This document shows, piece after piece, positions 8,519 to 16,766 of a DNA stretch of 64,000 nucleotides. The DNA is from Desulfovibrio inopinatus DSM 10711 (GTDB lineage: Bacteria > Desulfobacterota > Desulfovibrionia > Desulfovibrionales > Desulfovibrionaceae). Positions within the stretch are counted from its first letter, which is position 1, and the number at the start of each line of letters is the position of its first letter. Under the pieces are notes generated by a model. The model was given only the letters and a program-made list of their open reading frames with translations, did not search any database and was not told the origin of the DNA. The translations under genes and the position numbers were made by a program. The stretch covers positions 354,756 through 418,755 of the forward strand of contig NZ_KE386878.1 in the NCBI RefSeq assembly GCF_000429305.1, written 5' to 3'.

Positions 8519-9523
8519 GTGTCTCTTTCGAACAACAATCAAGAATTTCTTCCTCTGCCACGTTCAACCAATTCTGATGGCGATATCCGTCGAGCTGGAT
8601 TTGAACTGGAATATGCCGGCCTCGACATTGAACAATCTGCCCAACTTGTAGTCAACCGCTTTCATGGAACGATACAACGAGAGAGCCGGTTTGCTTATAC
8701 CGTTGCACAAACCGACTTCGGTGATTTCCATGTAGAAGTCGATGCCTCGCTTCTTAAGAATAAAGAATACGAGCAAATGCTGAAATCCATCGGCATTGAG
8801 CTTGATGTTAATTCTCGCGAGACTTTAGAGGACGCCTTGTTGGAGCTGGCGTCATTGGCTGTGCCGTTTGAAGTCGTAACACCGCCAATTCCGACGGACC
8901 GATGTGATGAAGTCGAGGCATTGCGGGCCGACTTCCACAAACACAAGGCGCAGGGGACACAGGCATCGTTTCTCTATGGATTTGGTTTGCATATCAATGT
9001 GGAAGCCGCAAGTTTGGAAGCGGATTGGTTGCGAGATATGCTCCGGTCTTATTTGCTGCTGCGTCATGCTATTGCCGAGAGCTCGGGGATTGATCTGACC
9101 AGACGTATATCGCCCTATATTGATGATTTTCCCGAAGAATACGTTCGTACGGTATTATCTCCGGATTACGCCCCAAGTCGGAGACAACTCATTGCTGATT
9201 ACCTCCTGAGCAATCCCACACGAAATCGCTCGTTAGATATGTTGCCGTTGTTTGCCAGTATTGAAGCGCGTCTTGTCATGGAGCATGTTGACCCGGAAAT
9301 TGCTCCTTTGATTAAGCCTCGACCGGCATTCCATTACCGACTTCCGGATTGCCGTATTGACGATCCCCAGTGGCGAATTGCAGCCGACTGGAATCGCTGG
9401 GTCGAGGTGGAACGCCTTGCCGATGATACTCCCCGTTTAGAAAAGGCGTGCCATGAATATGTCCATAATCATCGTGGTTTTCCTGAGGAATGGCTGGAGT
9501 GGGCAGCCCGGTTGTTTGAATAG
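8519..9523 (+). CDS. Putative amidoligase (PF12224-type COOH-NH2 ligase)
   Basis: 334-residue cytoplasmic enzyme. Motifs fit the putative amidoligase family: RRAGFELEYAGL near residue 25, DFHVEVDASLL (about 70), VTPPIP (about 121), LYGFGLHINVEAA (about 157) and the C-terminal tryptophan-rich end EEWLEWAARLFE. Members have a glutamine-synthetase-like fold and are thought to join an amine to a carboxylate using ATP, making peptides or modifying proteins; the substrate is unknown. The start codon is GTG, supported by AAAGGAG 7 bases before it. In other genomes this family often sits beside a glutamine amidotransferase; none is seen here. The next genes encode a cysteine-rich redox protein and a rhodanese. 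Confidence 0.8.
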   Translation: MSLSNNNQEFLPLPRSTNSDGDIRRAGFELEYAGLDIEQSAQLVVNRFHGTIQRESRFAYTVAQTDFGDFHVEVDASLLKNKEYEQMLKSIGIELDVNSRETLEDALLELASLAVPFEVVTPPIPTDRCDEVEALRADFHKHKAQGTQASFLYGFGLHINVEAASLEADWLRDMLRSYLLLRHAIAESSGIDLTRRISPYIDDFPEEYVRTVLSPDYAPSRRQLIADYLLSNPTRNRSLDMLPLFASIEARLVMEHVDPEIAPLIKPRPAFHYRLPDCRIDDPQWRIAADWNRWVEVERLADDTPRLEKACHEYVHNHRGFPEEWLEWAARLFE

Positions 9524-9590
9524 AGCATGTCGAGTGCTTTTCAAAGCTCAAATTCTGTTTATCTTTTTGGCGGACGAACACGAAGTTGAA

Positions 9591-9630
9591 GTGGTGCCTC
9601 TGGGGTCCACCACGAGTTTTGATTTTTTCA
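9591..9630 (+). terminator. Probable rho-independent terminator
   Basis: GTGGTG (9591-9596) pairs with CACCAC (9608-9613) and is followed by a T-rich run (GAGTTTTGATTTTTT). It lies 70 bases after the amidoligase stop and before the next gene, so it may partly separate the two. The stem is short, with no extension on either side. Confidence 0.5.
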
Positions 9631-9651
9631 GGACAGAAATAAGGATACGTT

Positions 9652-10194
9652 ATGATAATTGAAAAAAGCGAAGATATTCGGATGGTTGTGTCTGATCGTG
9701 CCGAATCGCTTTTTCGTTCGCGTCGGTATTTATGCGCCGATGCCGTTATGTTGAGTATCAACGAGGTGTTGGATGCAGGTTTGAGTGAAGAGCTGGTATT
9801 GCGCCTCACCAGTTCTTTGCCTGTTGGAATGAATAGCGGGTGTGTCTGTGGGGCCCTTTCAGGGGGACAACTTGCACTCGGTATGTTGCTTGCCGGTCCC
9901 GGAGAAGGGCGCCTGAGTCGGCGTCAAGTGCAACAAGCCGGTGCGGCTCTTCATGATCGATTCAAAGAAGAACATGGAGCGGTGTGTTGTCGGGTTTTGA
10001 CGAAAAAAGCCGAGAAAGAGGGCCGGGATCATTTTGATCAATGTGCTCGCTTTTCCGAGTGTTGTGCAGCGTGGGCAACAGATATTATTATTGAACAACG
10101 ACCCGAGCTCATTACAACTGCTCAATATGTACCTCCGGTGAAACACTCGATATTGTCACGAACCTTGACCCGTTTGACCAATTTGTTGCGGTGA
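9652..10194 (+). CDS. C_GCAxxG_C_C family redox protein
   Basis: 180-residue protein of the C_GCAxxG_C_C (split-Soret/putative redox-active) type. The signature region is SGCVCGALSGGQLALGMLL at about residues 63-81, followed by AVCCRVLTKKAE (about 111) and CARFSECCAAWATDII (about 131). The family is cysteine rich and probably binds a metal or does thiol redox chemistry, often in anaerobes. No signal peptide is seen, so it is cytoplasmic. An AAGGA ribosome site lies 8 bases before the ATG. The gene leads a rhodanese gene 31 bases later, which suggests a shared thiol or sulfur role. Confidence 0.8.
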   Translation: MIIEKSEDIRMVVSDRAESLFRSRRYLCADAVMLSINEVLDAGLSEELVLRLTSSLPVGMNSGCVCGALSGGQLALGMLLAGPGEGRLSRRQVQQAGAALHDRFKEEHGAVCCRVLTKKAEKEGRDHFDQCARFSECCAAWATDIIIEQRPELITTAQYVPPVKHSILSRTLTRLTNLLR

Positions 10195-10225
10195 ACAGAT
10201 TCTGAGACGAGGAACGCGCTTCATT

Positions 10226-10780
10226 ATGAAAAAGCAGTTACGAGGACGAAAACTCGTTATTTGGTGGGGGGTGGCTCTTGTTGTCTGTGCCGGCGCGGCC
10301 ATCGCGGCGGGTTGGCTCAAACCACGACTCCTTGATAGTGCCCAGAAACGGCTGGCTGTCAGCGAAATGTACTACGAGTATAAACAGAAATTTCCTGACG
10401 TCATCGATATTCGTCCGGAAGAAGCCATACAACTCCTTGGTGAGGGCAATGTCATTTTTGTCGATGACCGAGAGCCGAAAGAACGCGCAGTTTCGACAAT
10501 TCCCGGAGCCATTTCGGCCGATGATCTCCGAGAACATCCAGAACAGTACAGTGGCAAAACACTCATCGTCTATTGTACCATCAGTTACCGGAGCGGCAAG
10601 TTGGCAGAAGAATATGGCCCAAAATACGGACTTGTGATGAAAAATATGATTGGCGGTATTTTAGGATGGGTGCATGCCGGAGGACCGATTGTCGACCCTT
10701 CGGGAAGACCCGTCCTGCGTGTCCATGTCTATGGACCGACTTGGGATCTTGCTCCGGATGGCTACGAGACTGTCTGGTAA
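10226..10780 (+). CDS. Membrane-anchored rhodanese-like protein
   Basis: 184 residues: an N-terminal membrane anchor or uncleaved signal (VIWWGVALVVCAGAAIAAGW, about 10-29) followed by one rhodanese domain (about 60-165) on the outer side. The substrate-binding start is VIFVDDREPKERAVSTIPGA and the active-site loop is CTISYRSG (catalytic Cys near residue 115). Rhodaneses carry a persulfide on this cysteine. The loop CTISYRS differs from the classical C-R-G-R pattern, so the substrate may differ too. It follows the C_GCAxxG_C_C gene closely and precedes a DUF1566 protein. Confidence 0.85.
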   Translation: MKKQLRGRKLVIWWGVALVVCAGAAIAAGWLKPRLLDSAQKRLAVSEMYYEYKQKFPDVIDIRPEEAIQLLGEGNVIFVDDREPKERAVSTIPGAISADDLREHPEQYSGKTLIVYCTISYRSGKLAEEYGPKYGLVMKNMIGGILGWVHAGGPIVDPSGRPVLRVHVYGPTWDLAPDGYETVW

Positions 10781-10796
10781 GGCTTGAAAGGTGGCC

Positions 10797-10823
10797 TTCA
10801 TGCTATGGGGATGGTAGCATGAA
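10797..10823 (+). promoter_or_regulatory. Perfect 9-bp stem-loop directly before a start codon
   Basis: TTCATGCTA (10797-10805) and TAGCATGAA (10815-10823) are exact inverted repeats with a 9-base loop TGGGGATGG. The stem ends two bases before the ATG at 10826, and the only purine-rich Shine-Dalgarno-like stretch (GGGGATGG) sits in the loop. It could present or hide the ribosome site of the DUF1566 gene. This is inference from the base pairing only. Confidence 0.45.
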
Positions 10824-10825
10824 AT

Positions 10826-11821
10826 ATGAAATATTTTTTTCGAACCGGCCAAAGGTATTGTTTTGATAGTCACGGTAAAGCTATACAGTGTGCGAATGCG
10901 GGACAAGACGGTGAAATACAGTCTGGAGTTTCCTTCCCTGAACCACGTTTTGTGGTTGAAAACGACCTTGTCACCGATCGTTTGACCAAGCTTATCTGGA
11001 CGCGTCGAGCGGCCATCGCTGAATTCCCCCTCACCTGGCAAGAAAGCCTCGATGCCATTGAACAGATGAACGTCGAGCGTGCTTATGGTCGTTCCGACTG
11101 GCGTCTTCCAAATCGACGAGAACTGCGTTCGTTGGTTGATCATGGTCAGACGCGGCCGGTTTTGCCGGCCGATCATCCGTTTACCGACCTCGTCCAGCAT
11201 TGGTATTGGACGTCAACATCGTCGGCCATGTCTCCGGCGTATGCTTGGCACGTTCATTTTATGGGTGGCCGGATGTTCTACGGCAAAAAAGATGGGTATG
11301 AACTTGCTTGGCCGGTTGCTGGGAGCAGCGATGTGATACCAAAAACAGGACAACGTCTTTGCTACGATACCGACGGGAATACCATCGACTGCAGCAACAC
11401 AGGACAGGATGGTGCAATACGCACGGGTGTCGCCTGGCCTGACAAACGATTTGAAGATGACGGTGAAATTGTTCGAGACGATCTCACCGGGCTTATCTGG
11501 GCACGTCACGCCGACCTTGCCGGGAAACTGGTCAATTTGGATACAGCCTACAGATGGATCGCTGACTATCGGCAAAAAACTGGACGCGACTGGCGACTTC
11601 CCTCCATTAATGAACTTGAATCCTTGGTCGACGCTTCCGGTCATTCTCCGGCGTTACCGTCCCCGCATCCATTTCTCAATCCTCGTGAAGCCTATTGGTC
11701 TTCCACGACAAGTACTTTTGAGCCGGACTGGAGCTATTGCTTGTATCTGCACAAAGGGGCTGTGGGAGTGGGGTTCAAGGTGAACGCGGAGTTTTCCGTA
11801 TGGCCTGTGTGCCAATCCTAA
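10826..11821 (+). CDS. Tandem DUF1566 (Lcl C-terminal-like) domain protein
   Basis: 331 residues made of two DUF1566 copies (about 1-165 and 170-331). Each copy starts TGQR-CYD-G--I-C--TGQDG, then a Leu-rich (L-T-LIW-R) core, a DWRLP-RRELRSLVD block, and ends YW(S/T)(S/T)T followed by a Trp-Pro tail (LAWPV and SVWPVC). The family is related to the C-type lectin/FGE-like fold and is usually extracytoplasmic, yet no signal peptide is seen at the chosen ATG. The two repeats are clearly related. No reverse transcriptase or template repeat is nearby, so it is not a diversity-generating retroelement target. Function unknown; it follows the rhodanese gene. Confidence 0.8.
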   Translation: MKYFFRTGQRYCFDSHGKAIQCANAGQDGEIQSGVSFPEPRFVVENDLVTDRLTKLIWTRRAAIAEFPLTWQESLDAIEQMNVERAYGRSDWRLPNRRELRSLVDHGQTRPVLPADHPFTDLVQHWYWTSTSSAMSPAYAWHVHFMGGRMFYGKKDGYELAWPVAGSSDVIPKTGQRLCYDTDGNTIDCSNTGQDGAIRTGVAWPDKRFEDDGEIVRDDLTGLIWARHADLAGKLVNLDTAYRWIADYRQKTGRDWRLPSINELESLVDASGHSPALPSPHPFLNPREAYWSSTTSTFEPDWSYCLYLHKGAVGVGFKVNAEFSVWPVCQS

Positions 11822-11974
11822 AAGCCACTTCTCCAGCACTCTTTTTCTTCAATCCTTTTGAATAAAGTCCTTCCCTCACGCTCACCTGTATGATTTAGTC
11901 ACATCTCATCAGTTTCTCTGTCTATTTTTTTTACAGTTTTCGACCGAATTGGTATACAAACCAGGAGTCGAAGC

Positions 11975-13690
11975 ATGTCTGTCTTCTTTCAAGTTATTTC
12001 TAATTCTAGACTAAATTGGTTTGGTATGTCTTTTGGAATAATGTTCCATCAGAATCGCTGCCTGTCTGCAAGTTCGATCTTGCCTCGTCCCCAGGACCGT
12101 ACATTGGACAGAACGGCGATAACACCCATAACCGGCATTAAGCGAATCGTCCCTATGCACACACTCTCTCCGTCCATGGCAAGGAATACCTCCCAAGAAC
12201 CATCCATCCTCGTTCCTTGCCGGGACGGAGCCGGTTATGCTGTTCGGCTTGTCTTGGTCATGATGTGCGTTGTCGTGGCATGCTCTCTGTTTTTTGTGGG
12301 CATTCAGACTGCGCATGCAAAGGCAAAAAAAGCAGTCAAGGCAACCACGACAGCACACCACGGATTGGAAACAGCGCAAGGCGAAGAGGCCACAGAAGAT
12401 TTAGCGTCTTTCCTGGCACAAGCAGCCAAGGATAATAATCAGCTCAAAGCCGAATTTTTTCGCGTGAAATCGGCGCTGGAAAAAATTCCTCAAGCCAAGT
12501 GGAGTTTACCCGATCCAAAATTTTCGTTCGGCTATTTTATCGAATCCGTGGAAACACGCGTTGGCCCGCAGCTCATGCGATTTGGTTTGTCGCAAACGTT
12601 TCCCTGGATTGGTAAAATACTGGGCAGAATTGATGTCGCGACAAACGATGCCCGAGCTGCTCAGGCACGTTTTGAGGCCGTGCGATTGTCCGTTTTTTAT
12701 GCGCTGAAGAAGGCATGGTATGAATATGCCTATTTGGATCAAGCGACCCGCATTCTCCAAGAGAATCTTGACCTGTTGCGCTTTCTCGAGTCTGTGGCTC
12801 GTTCCGGATACGCCGCCGGTACTGTGCCACATGCCGATGTTCTGAGTTTGCAGGTTGAAATTGGTAAACTCGAAGAACGACTGACCGCACTGCGAGATTT
12901 CAAAAAACCGGCGTTAGCCGCAATCAATGCCGCGTTGAGTCGACCTGTTGGGACATCACTTTCTGCAGCTCCTGATATACCGGTCATGCATCTTCGTTTG
13001 GATGAAGACAAGCTGCTGGCACAACAACGGAAGTCCAATCCTCGCCTTATTGTATACGATCACATTGCAGCCAAAGAAGCAGCTGGAAAGCGTTTAGCTC
13101 GACAGGATTATTATCCTGATTTGACTTTGGGCGTCGAAACCATCGTGACCGGAGATGCCCGCTTGTTCAATCGCGTCAGTTCGGATGGAACGATCTCCGC
13201 CCCAAGTGCGCCACCGCCGGATTCAGGAAAGAATGCCTGGATTGTGTCCGCATCCATCAATATCCCTCTGTGGTTTGGCCGCATTGAAGCGACCGCACGA
13301 GAAGCGGAATACAAACGACTGGCCGCATTGCGTAACCGTGATGGACTTGCTGATACACTCGGAGCAGACCTGAAAATGGCGATGTATAATTACCGGGATG
13401 CCATGCGGAAAATAGAACTCTATCGAGAAACTCTTATTCCTAAGGCCATGCAGTCCTTCCGGGCCGCGTTGAGCGGTTATCAAACCGGATTGACCGGTTT
13501 TGCTGCCTTGGTCGATGCTCAACGGACATTGCTTGAATTTCAGCTGTCGCTGACTCGTGCTGTGGCCGATCAGGCCGAACAGCTTTCCCAAGTTGAGTTG
13601 CTTGTCGGTCAGGATGTGGCTTCAGGTGTGGACGGATCGCTGATGGCGTATTCGACATCATCCTCCGTCCCTTCCATAAAAGGTAAGTAA
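11975..13690 (+). CDS. TolC/CusC-type outer membrane efflux protein
   Basis: Outer membrane channel of the TolC family that passes metal ions from a periplasmic pump to the outside. Two outer-membrane-efflux repeats are present, with FLRVKSALEKIPQAKW-like helices (about 145-175), GYAAGTVPHADVLSLQ (about 275) and SGYQTGLTGFAALVDAQRTL in the second copy. The only clear Shine-Dalgarno (AGGAG 7 bases before) supports the ATG at 11975, but the signal peptide (RLVLVMMCVVVACSLFFVG) then begins near residue 90; ATGs at 12155 or 12176 would give a more normal signal peptide but have no ribosome site. It heads an efflux operon with a YHS protein, CusB-like adaptor and CusA-like pump. Confidence 0.87.
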   Translation: MSVFFQVISNSRLNWFGMSFGIMFHQNRCLSASSILPRPQDRTLDRTAITPITGIKRIVPMHTLSPSMARNTSQEPSILVPCRDGAGYAVRLVLVMMCVVVACSLFFVGIQTAHAKAKKAVKATTTAHHGLETAQGEEATEDLASFLAQAAKDNNQLKAEFFRVKSALEKIPQAKWSLPDPKFSFGYFIESVETRVGPQLMRFGLSQTFPWIGKILGRIDVATNDARAAQARFEAVRLSVFYALKKAWYEYAYLDQATRILQENLDLLRFLESVARSGYAAGTVPHADVLSLQVEIGKLEERLTALRDFKKPALAAINAALSRPVGTSLSAAPDIPVMHLRLDEDKLLAQQRKSNPRLIVYDHIAAKEAAGKRLARQDYYPDLTLGVETIVTGDARLFNRVSSDGTISAPSAPPPDSGKNAWIVSASINIPLWFGRIEATAREAEYKRLAALRNRDGLADTLGADLKMAMYNYRDAMRKIELYRETLIPKAMQSFRAALSGYQTGLTGFAALVDAQRTLLEFQLSLTRAVADQAEQLSQVELLVGQDVASGVDGSLMAYSTSSSVPSIKGK

Positions 13691-13745
13691 GATAAACCAG
13701 ACCGCTGGCCTTGTGTATCAAAAAACAAAAGAGTGGAGTTGTACA

Positions 13746-14009
13746 ATGAAAAAGTTGGCCATGACCCTGTTGTGTGTATTTTGTCTCACAGTTGCTGGGG
13801 CACCGGCAGCAATGGCGCAGGATGTAAAACAAGAGAAATGCCCGGTAATGGGATATAAGCCTTCTGCGAAATTATACACCGATTACAAGGGCAAGCGTAT
13901 TTATTTTTGCTGTGCCACCTGTCCGGAAACATTCAAGAAAGATCCGGAAAAATACATGAAGAAAATTGAATCCGAGCACATTACGCTTGAAGATGCTCCA
14001 ACCAATTAG
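13746..14009 (+). CDS. Small exported YHS-domain metal-binding protein
   Basis: 87 residues: a signal peptide (MKKLAMTLLCVFCLTVAG, cleavage near AMA-Q) then a YHS/TRASH-like metal-binding domain with KCPVMGYKPSAKL and YFCCATCPETFKKDPEKYM. The cysteines are placed to hold copper or a similar soft metal. It lies 55 bases after the TolC-type gene with GGAG about 7 bases before the ATG. In this operon it may carry metal to the adaptor, as CusF does elsewhere; no CusF-like gene is present, and this link is inference. Confidence 0.85.
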   Translation: MKKLAMTLLCVFCLTVAGAPAAMAQDVKQEKCPVMGYKPSAKLYTDYKGKRIYFCCATCPETFKKDPEKYMKKIESEHITLEDAPTN

Positions 14010-14068
14010 TTCAGCAGGCAGAAGCGTAGGAGATCGGGAGTCGAGATATTCCCTGACGTTCCCAATCA

Positions 14069-14105
14069 ATGCTTCCGAGCCAGGCACTGCCTGCCTCGGA
14101 AGCAT
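14069..14105 (+). promoter_or_regulatory. Intercistronic hairpin in the efflux operon
   Basis: ATGCTTCCGAG (14069-14079) pairs perfectly with CTCGGAAGCAT (14095-14105), and the stem can extend outward (AATC/GATT) past one mismatch. It is not followed by a T run, so it is more likely an mRNA-stability or partial-attenuation element between the YHS and adaptor genes than a full terminator. Confidence 0.5.
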
Positions 14106-14132
14106 CGATTGTTGACTATAGAGAGGCATGCC

Positions 14133-16766
14133 ATGAAACACAGACTATTGTTTATCGCGATACTCATCGGTGTTCTTGGCGCGACGTTTGTCGGGGGGTA
14201 TTTCCTTGGTGGGCGTTCGCAAGATTCCGAATCGCTTTCGACAGTTGCTTCCGGGACTGCCGATTATGATCACACTCATGAGGAGACCTCCGAGTCCGCG
14301 GAAAAGACCATCTGGACGTGTTCCATGCATCCGCAAATCCAGTTGCCCGAACCCGGTAAATGTCCGATTTGTTTCATGGACCTCATTCCTCTCAAAAAAG
14401 ATTCCTCAAGAGCTTCCGGTGTTGTGAATCCGCGTCGACTGACTCTTTCTCCCGAAGCGCGGAAACTGGCTCGGGTTGAGGTCGCGCCCGTGGAGCGTCG
14501 AGCTGTTGAGACGACGCTTCGCCTGTTCGGTAAAGTCGAGTATGACGAGCGACGTTTATCTTCCGTAACGTCGTGGATTGCTGGGCGGATCGATGCGCTT
14601 TACGTCGATTATCTTGGTGCCGACATCAAGAAGGGCCAAGCCATGGCCAAACTCTACAGCCCGGAACTCTACGCAGCGCAAGCCGAACTGGTGTATGCCA
14701 TATCCGCCTCCAAAGATTTAGCTGGTAGCGGGTCACGACTTGTACGTGAGACCGCTAGCGCGACCATCAATGCAGCACGAGAAAAGTTACGTCTTTTGGG
14801 GATGACTGCCGGTCAAATTCGACACGTTGAGCGGGCTGGGAAACCCAACGAGCATGTGACTATCGTTGCTCGGGACACTGGCGTCGTTATCAAAAAAGAT
14901 GTTCTCGAAGGAGCCTACGTCAAGGCTGGATCACCTATTTATACACTCGCTGATTTGAGTCGCGTCTGGGTTGTTCTGGAAGCGTATGAATCGGATCTGC
15001 CAAACATTCAGCTTGGCCAGACCGTGCGGTTTACAACTCGTGCGCTACCCGGTGAAGAATTTACAGGGACGGTCTCGTATATTGATACGGCTGTGAATGA
15101 AAAAACACGTACTGTACGCGTGCGCCTGGAAGTGAAGAACCCTGGACGACATCTCAAACCGGGCATGCTCGTGACAGCACAAAAGCGGAAAAGTCAGGAG
15201 AATGAGAAAGATGTTCTCGTCATTCCGGCAACGGCACCACTGCTGACTGGTAAACGGGCTATTGTCTATGTGGCTGATCCGGAAGCGGAAGGGGCATACG
15301 TTGGCCGTGAAGTTGTGCTTGGTCCTCGAGCTGGTGATGTTTATGTCGTGAAAAATGGTGTCTCCGAAGGCGAGCAGATTGTCGTCAATGGAGCATTTAA
15401 AATCGACTCTGCCCTGCAGATCCAGGCCAAGCCGAGCATGATGAGTCCTGCTTCGGATGCGCCCAATGTGATGATGAGCGTCTACGAGCCTTCACCAGCT
15501 ATGACGGAATCATTACGAGCATTAGAATCCTCGTTCGATACGCTTGGCAAGACGGTCGTGGGTGATGATCTCGAAGAACAGCAGCAGGCTTTTCAAGAAT
15601 TTTACAATGCGTTGTGCGCTGTCGACCCCACGAATCTTCAAGATCAGGCCGCGGTGGATTGGAAAGAACTTTCGGTCACACTCGGTAATGACGCCGTCCT
15701 CGGGGGCGAGGCTGAAGCCCGTGATGAAGTCAATCAACTGTTCGCCGATCTCAAAATCCACTATACACGGTTGACCAACCAATTCCCTCTGCCTCCCGAT
15801 ACCGCGTCGACGTCAGGCCGTGCACCGCAAAATTTCAAACAGGCATTAGGGAATGTCTATTTGGACTATCTCGGTATTCCCAAGGCCCTTTCACACGATC
15901 AATTGGAACCGGCAAAACAAGCGGCGTCCAAAACGCTCGCGGCTCTCGGTAATGTGGATGGGACTCCGCTGAGCGGGATGGACGCTCAACATTGGGCGGT
16001 CTGGCAGGCCGATCTTGAAGAAGCCCTTCAAGGCATTGCAAGCGCTCCAGATTTGGCGGCAGCCCGAACAGCCCTGGAACCGGCATCGGAAGCTCTGGTC
16101 AGGGCTATTGGTGAACTTGGTGCGCTCTCGCCTCAGCCGGTCTTCAAGCTGTTTTGTCCCATGGCATTCGATAATAAAGGCGCTATCTGGTTATGGTCCG
16201 AAGCGGATGTGTTGAATCCGTATTTCGGCGAGGCCATGCTCAAATGTGGCGAAGTGAAGGGGAAAGTTCGCGATGCAGTCGGGCGGACGCTTGGCAACGT
16301 GCCTGAGGTATTCAAACGACAGGTGGGGCAGTTATATAATGCCTCCCTCGGGTTGCCTGCGGCCATGGCAGCAGGCAGTCTGGATGGTGTCCATCAAGCA
16401 GGGAACGCGACACTGAAGGCGCTTCATGGCGTTGATATGGAACTTGTCCCCCGCGCCGGACATGCCGATTGGATGACGGCAATGGGAGAGATGCGTTCAA
16501 CGCTCAACACCATGGTTAATGCCAACGATATAGAGACGGCCCGCACAGCCTTGAAACCGTTTACCCAAGCCCTGACTTCGGCACTCGATGAATTTGGGGT
16601 GATAACGGATAAACCCGTCTTCGAATTATTTTGTCCGATGGCATTTGATAACGCCGGGGCCACGTGGCTGTGGAATGAGGAAAACGTCCTGAATCCCTAT
16701 TTCGGGGAAGCCATGCTGAAATGTGGCGAAGTGAAGCGTGCGATAGCATCGGGAGTTACGCAATGA
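14133..16766 (+). CDS. CusB-like heavy-metal efflux adaptor with HMBD and tandem DUF3347 modules
   Basis: 877-residue periplasmic adaptor that links the CusA-like pump to the TolC channel. A membrane anchor (LLFIAILIGVLGATFVGGYFL) leads to a heavy-metal-binding domain with WTCSMHPQIQLPEPGKCPIC (about 65-85), then a HlyD core with barrel-sandwich and beta-barrel parts (about 115-430). The C-terminal 400 residues hold two related DUF3347-type modules, each ending in LFCPMAFDN and then LNPYFGEAMLKCGEVK, plus a more diverged helical segment before them (about 455-555) without the CPM motif. The usual CusB is about 400-500 residues, so this is a double-size form. The ATG at 14133 follows GAGAGG; the pump gene overlaps its stop. 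Confidence 0.88.
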   Translation: MKHRLLFIAILIGVLGATFVGGYFLGGRSQDSESLSTVASGTADYDHTHEETSESAEKTIWTCSMHPQIQLPEPGKCPICFMDLIPLKKDSSRASGVVNPRRLTLSPEARKLARVEVAPVERRAVETTLRLFGKVEYDERRLSSVTSWIAGRIDALYVDYLGADIKKGQAMAKLYSPELYAAQAELVYAISASKDLAGSGSRLVRETASATINAAREKLRLLGMTAGQIRHVERAGKPNEHVTIVARDTGVVIKKDVLEGAYVKAGSPIYTLADLSRVWVVLEAYESDLPNIQLGQTVRFTTRALPGEEFTGTVSYIDTAVNEKTRTVRVRLEVKNPGRHLKPGMLVTAQKRKSQENEKDVLVIPATAPLLTGKRAIVYVADPEAEGAYVGREVVLGPRAGDVYVVKNGVSEGEQIVVNGAFKIDSALQIQAKPSMMSPASDAPNVMMSVYEPSPAMTESLRALESSFDTLGKTVVGDDLEEQQQAFQEFYNALCAVDPTNLQDQAAVDWKELSVTLGNDAVLGGEAEARDEVNQLFADLKIHYTRLTNQFPLPPDTASTSGRAPQNFKQALGNVYLDYLGIPKALSHDQLEPAKQAASKTLAALGNVDGTPLSGMDAQHWAVWQADLEEALQGIASAPDLAAARTALEPASEALVRAIGELGALSPQPVFKLFCPMAFDNKGAIWLWSEADVLNPYFGEAMLKCGEVKGKVRDAVGRTLGNVPEVFKRQVGQLYNASLGLPAAMAAGSLDGVHQAGNATLKALHGVDMELVPRAGHADWMTAMGEMRSTLNTMVNANDIETARTALKPFTQALTSALDEFGVITDKPVFELFCPMAFDNAGATWLWNEENVLNPYFGEAMLKCGEVKRAIASGVTQ

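Noticed and set aside
10826..11821. Possible diversity-generating retroelement target (C-type-lectin-like DUF1566)
   Set aside because: No reverse transcriptase, template repeat or accessory gene is in the window.
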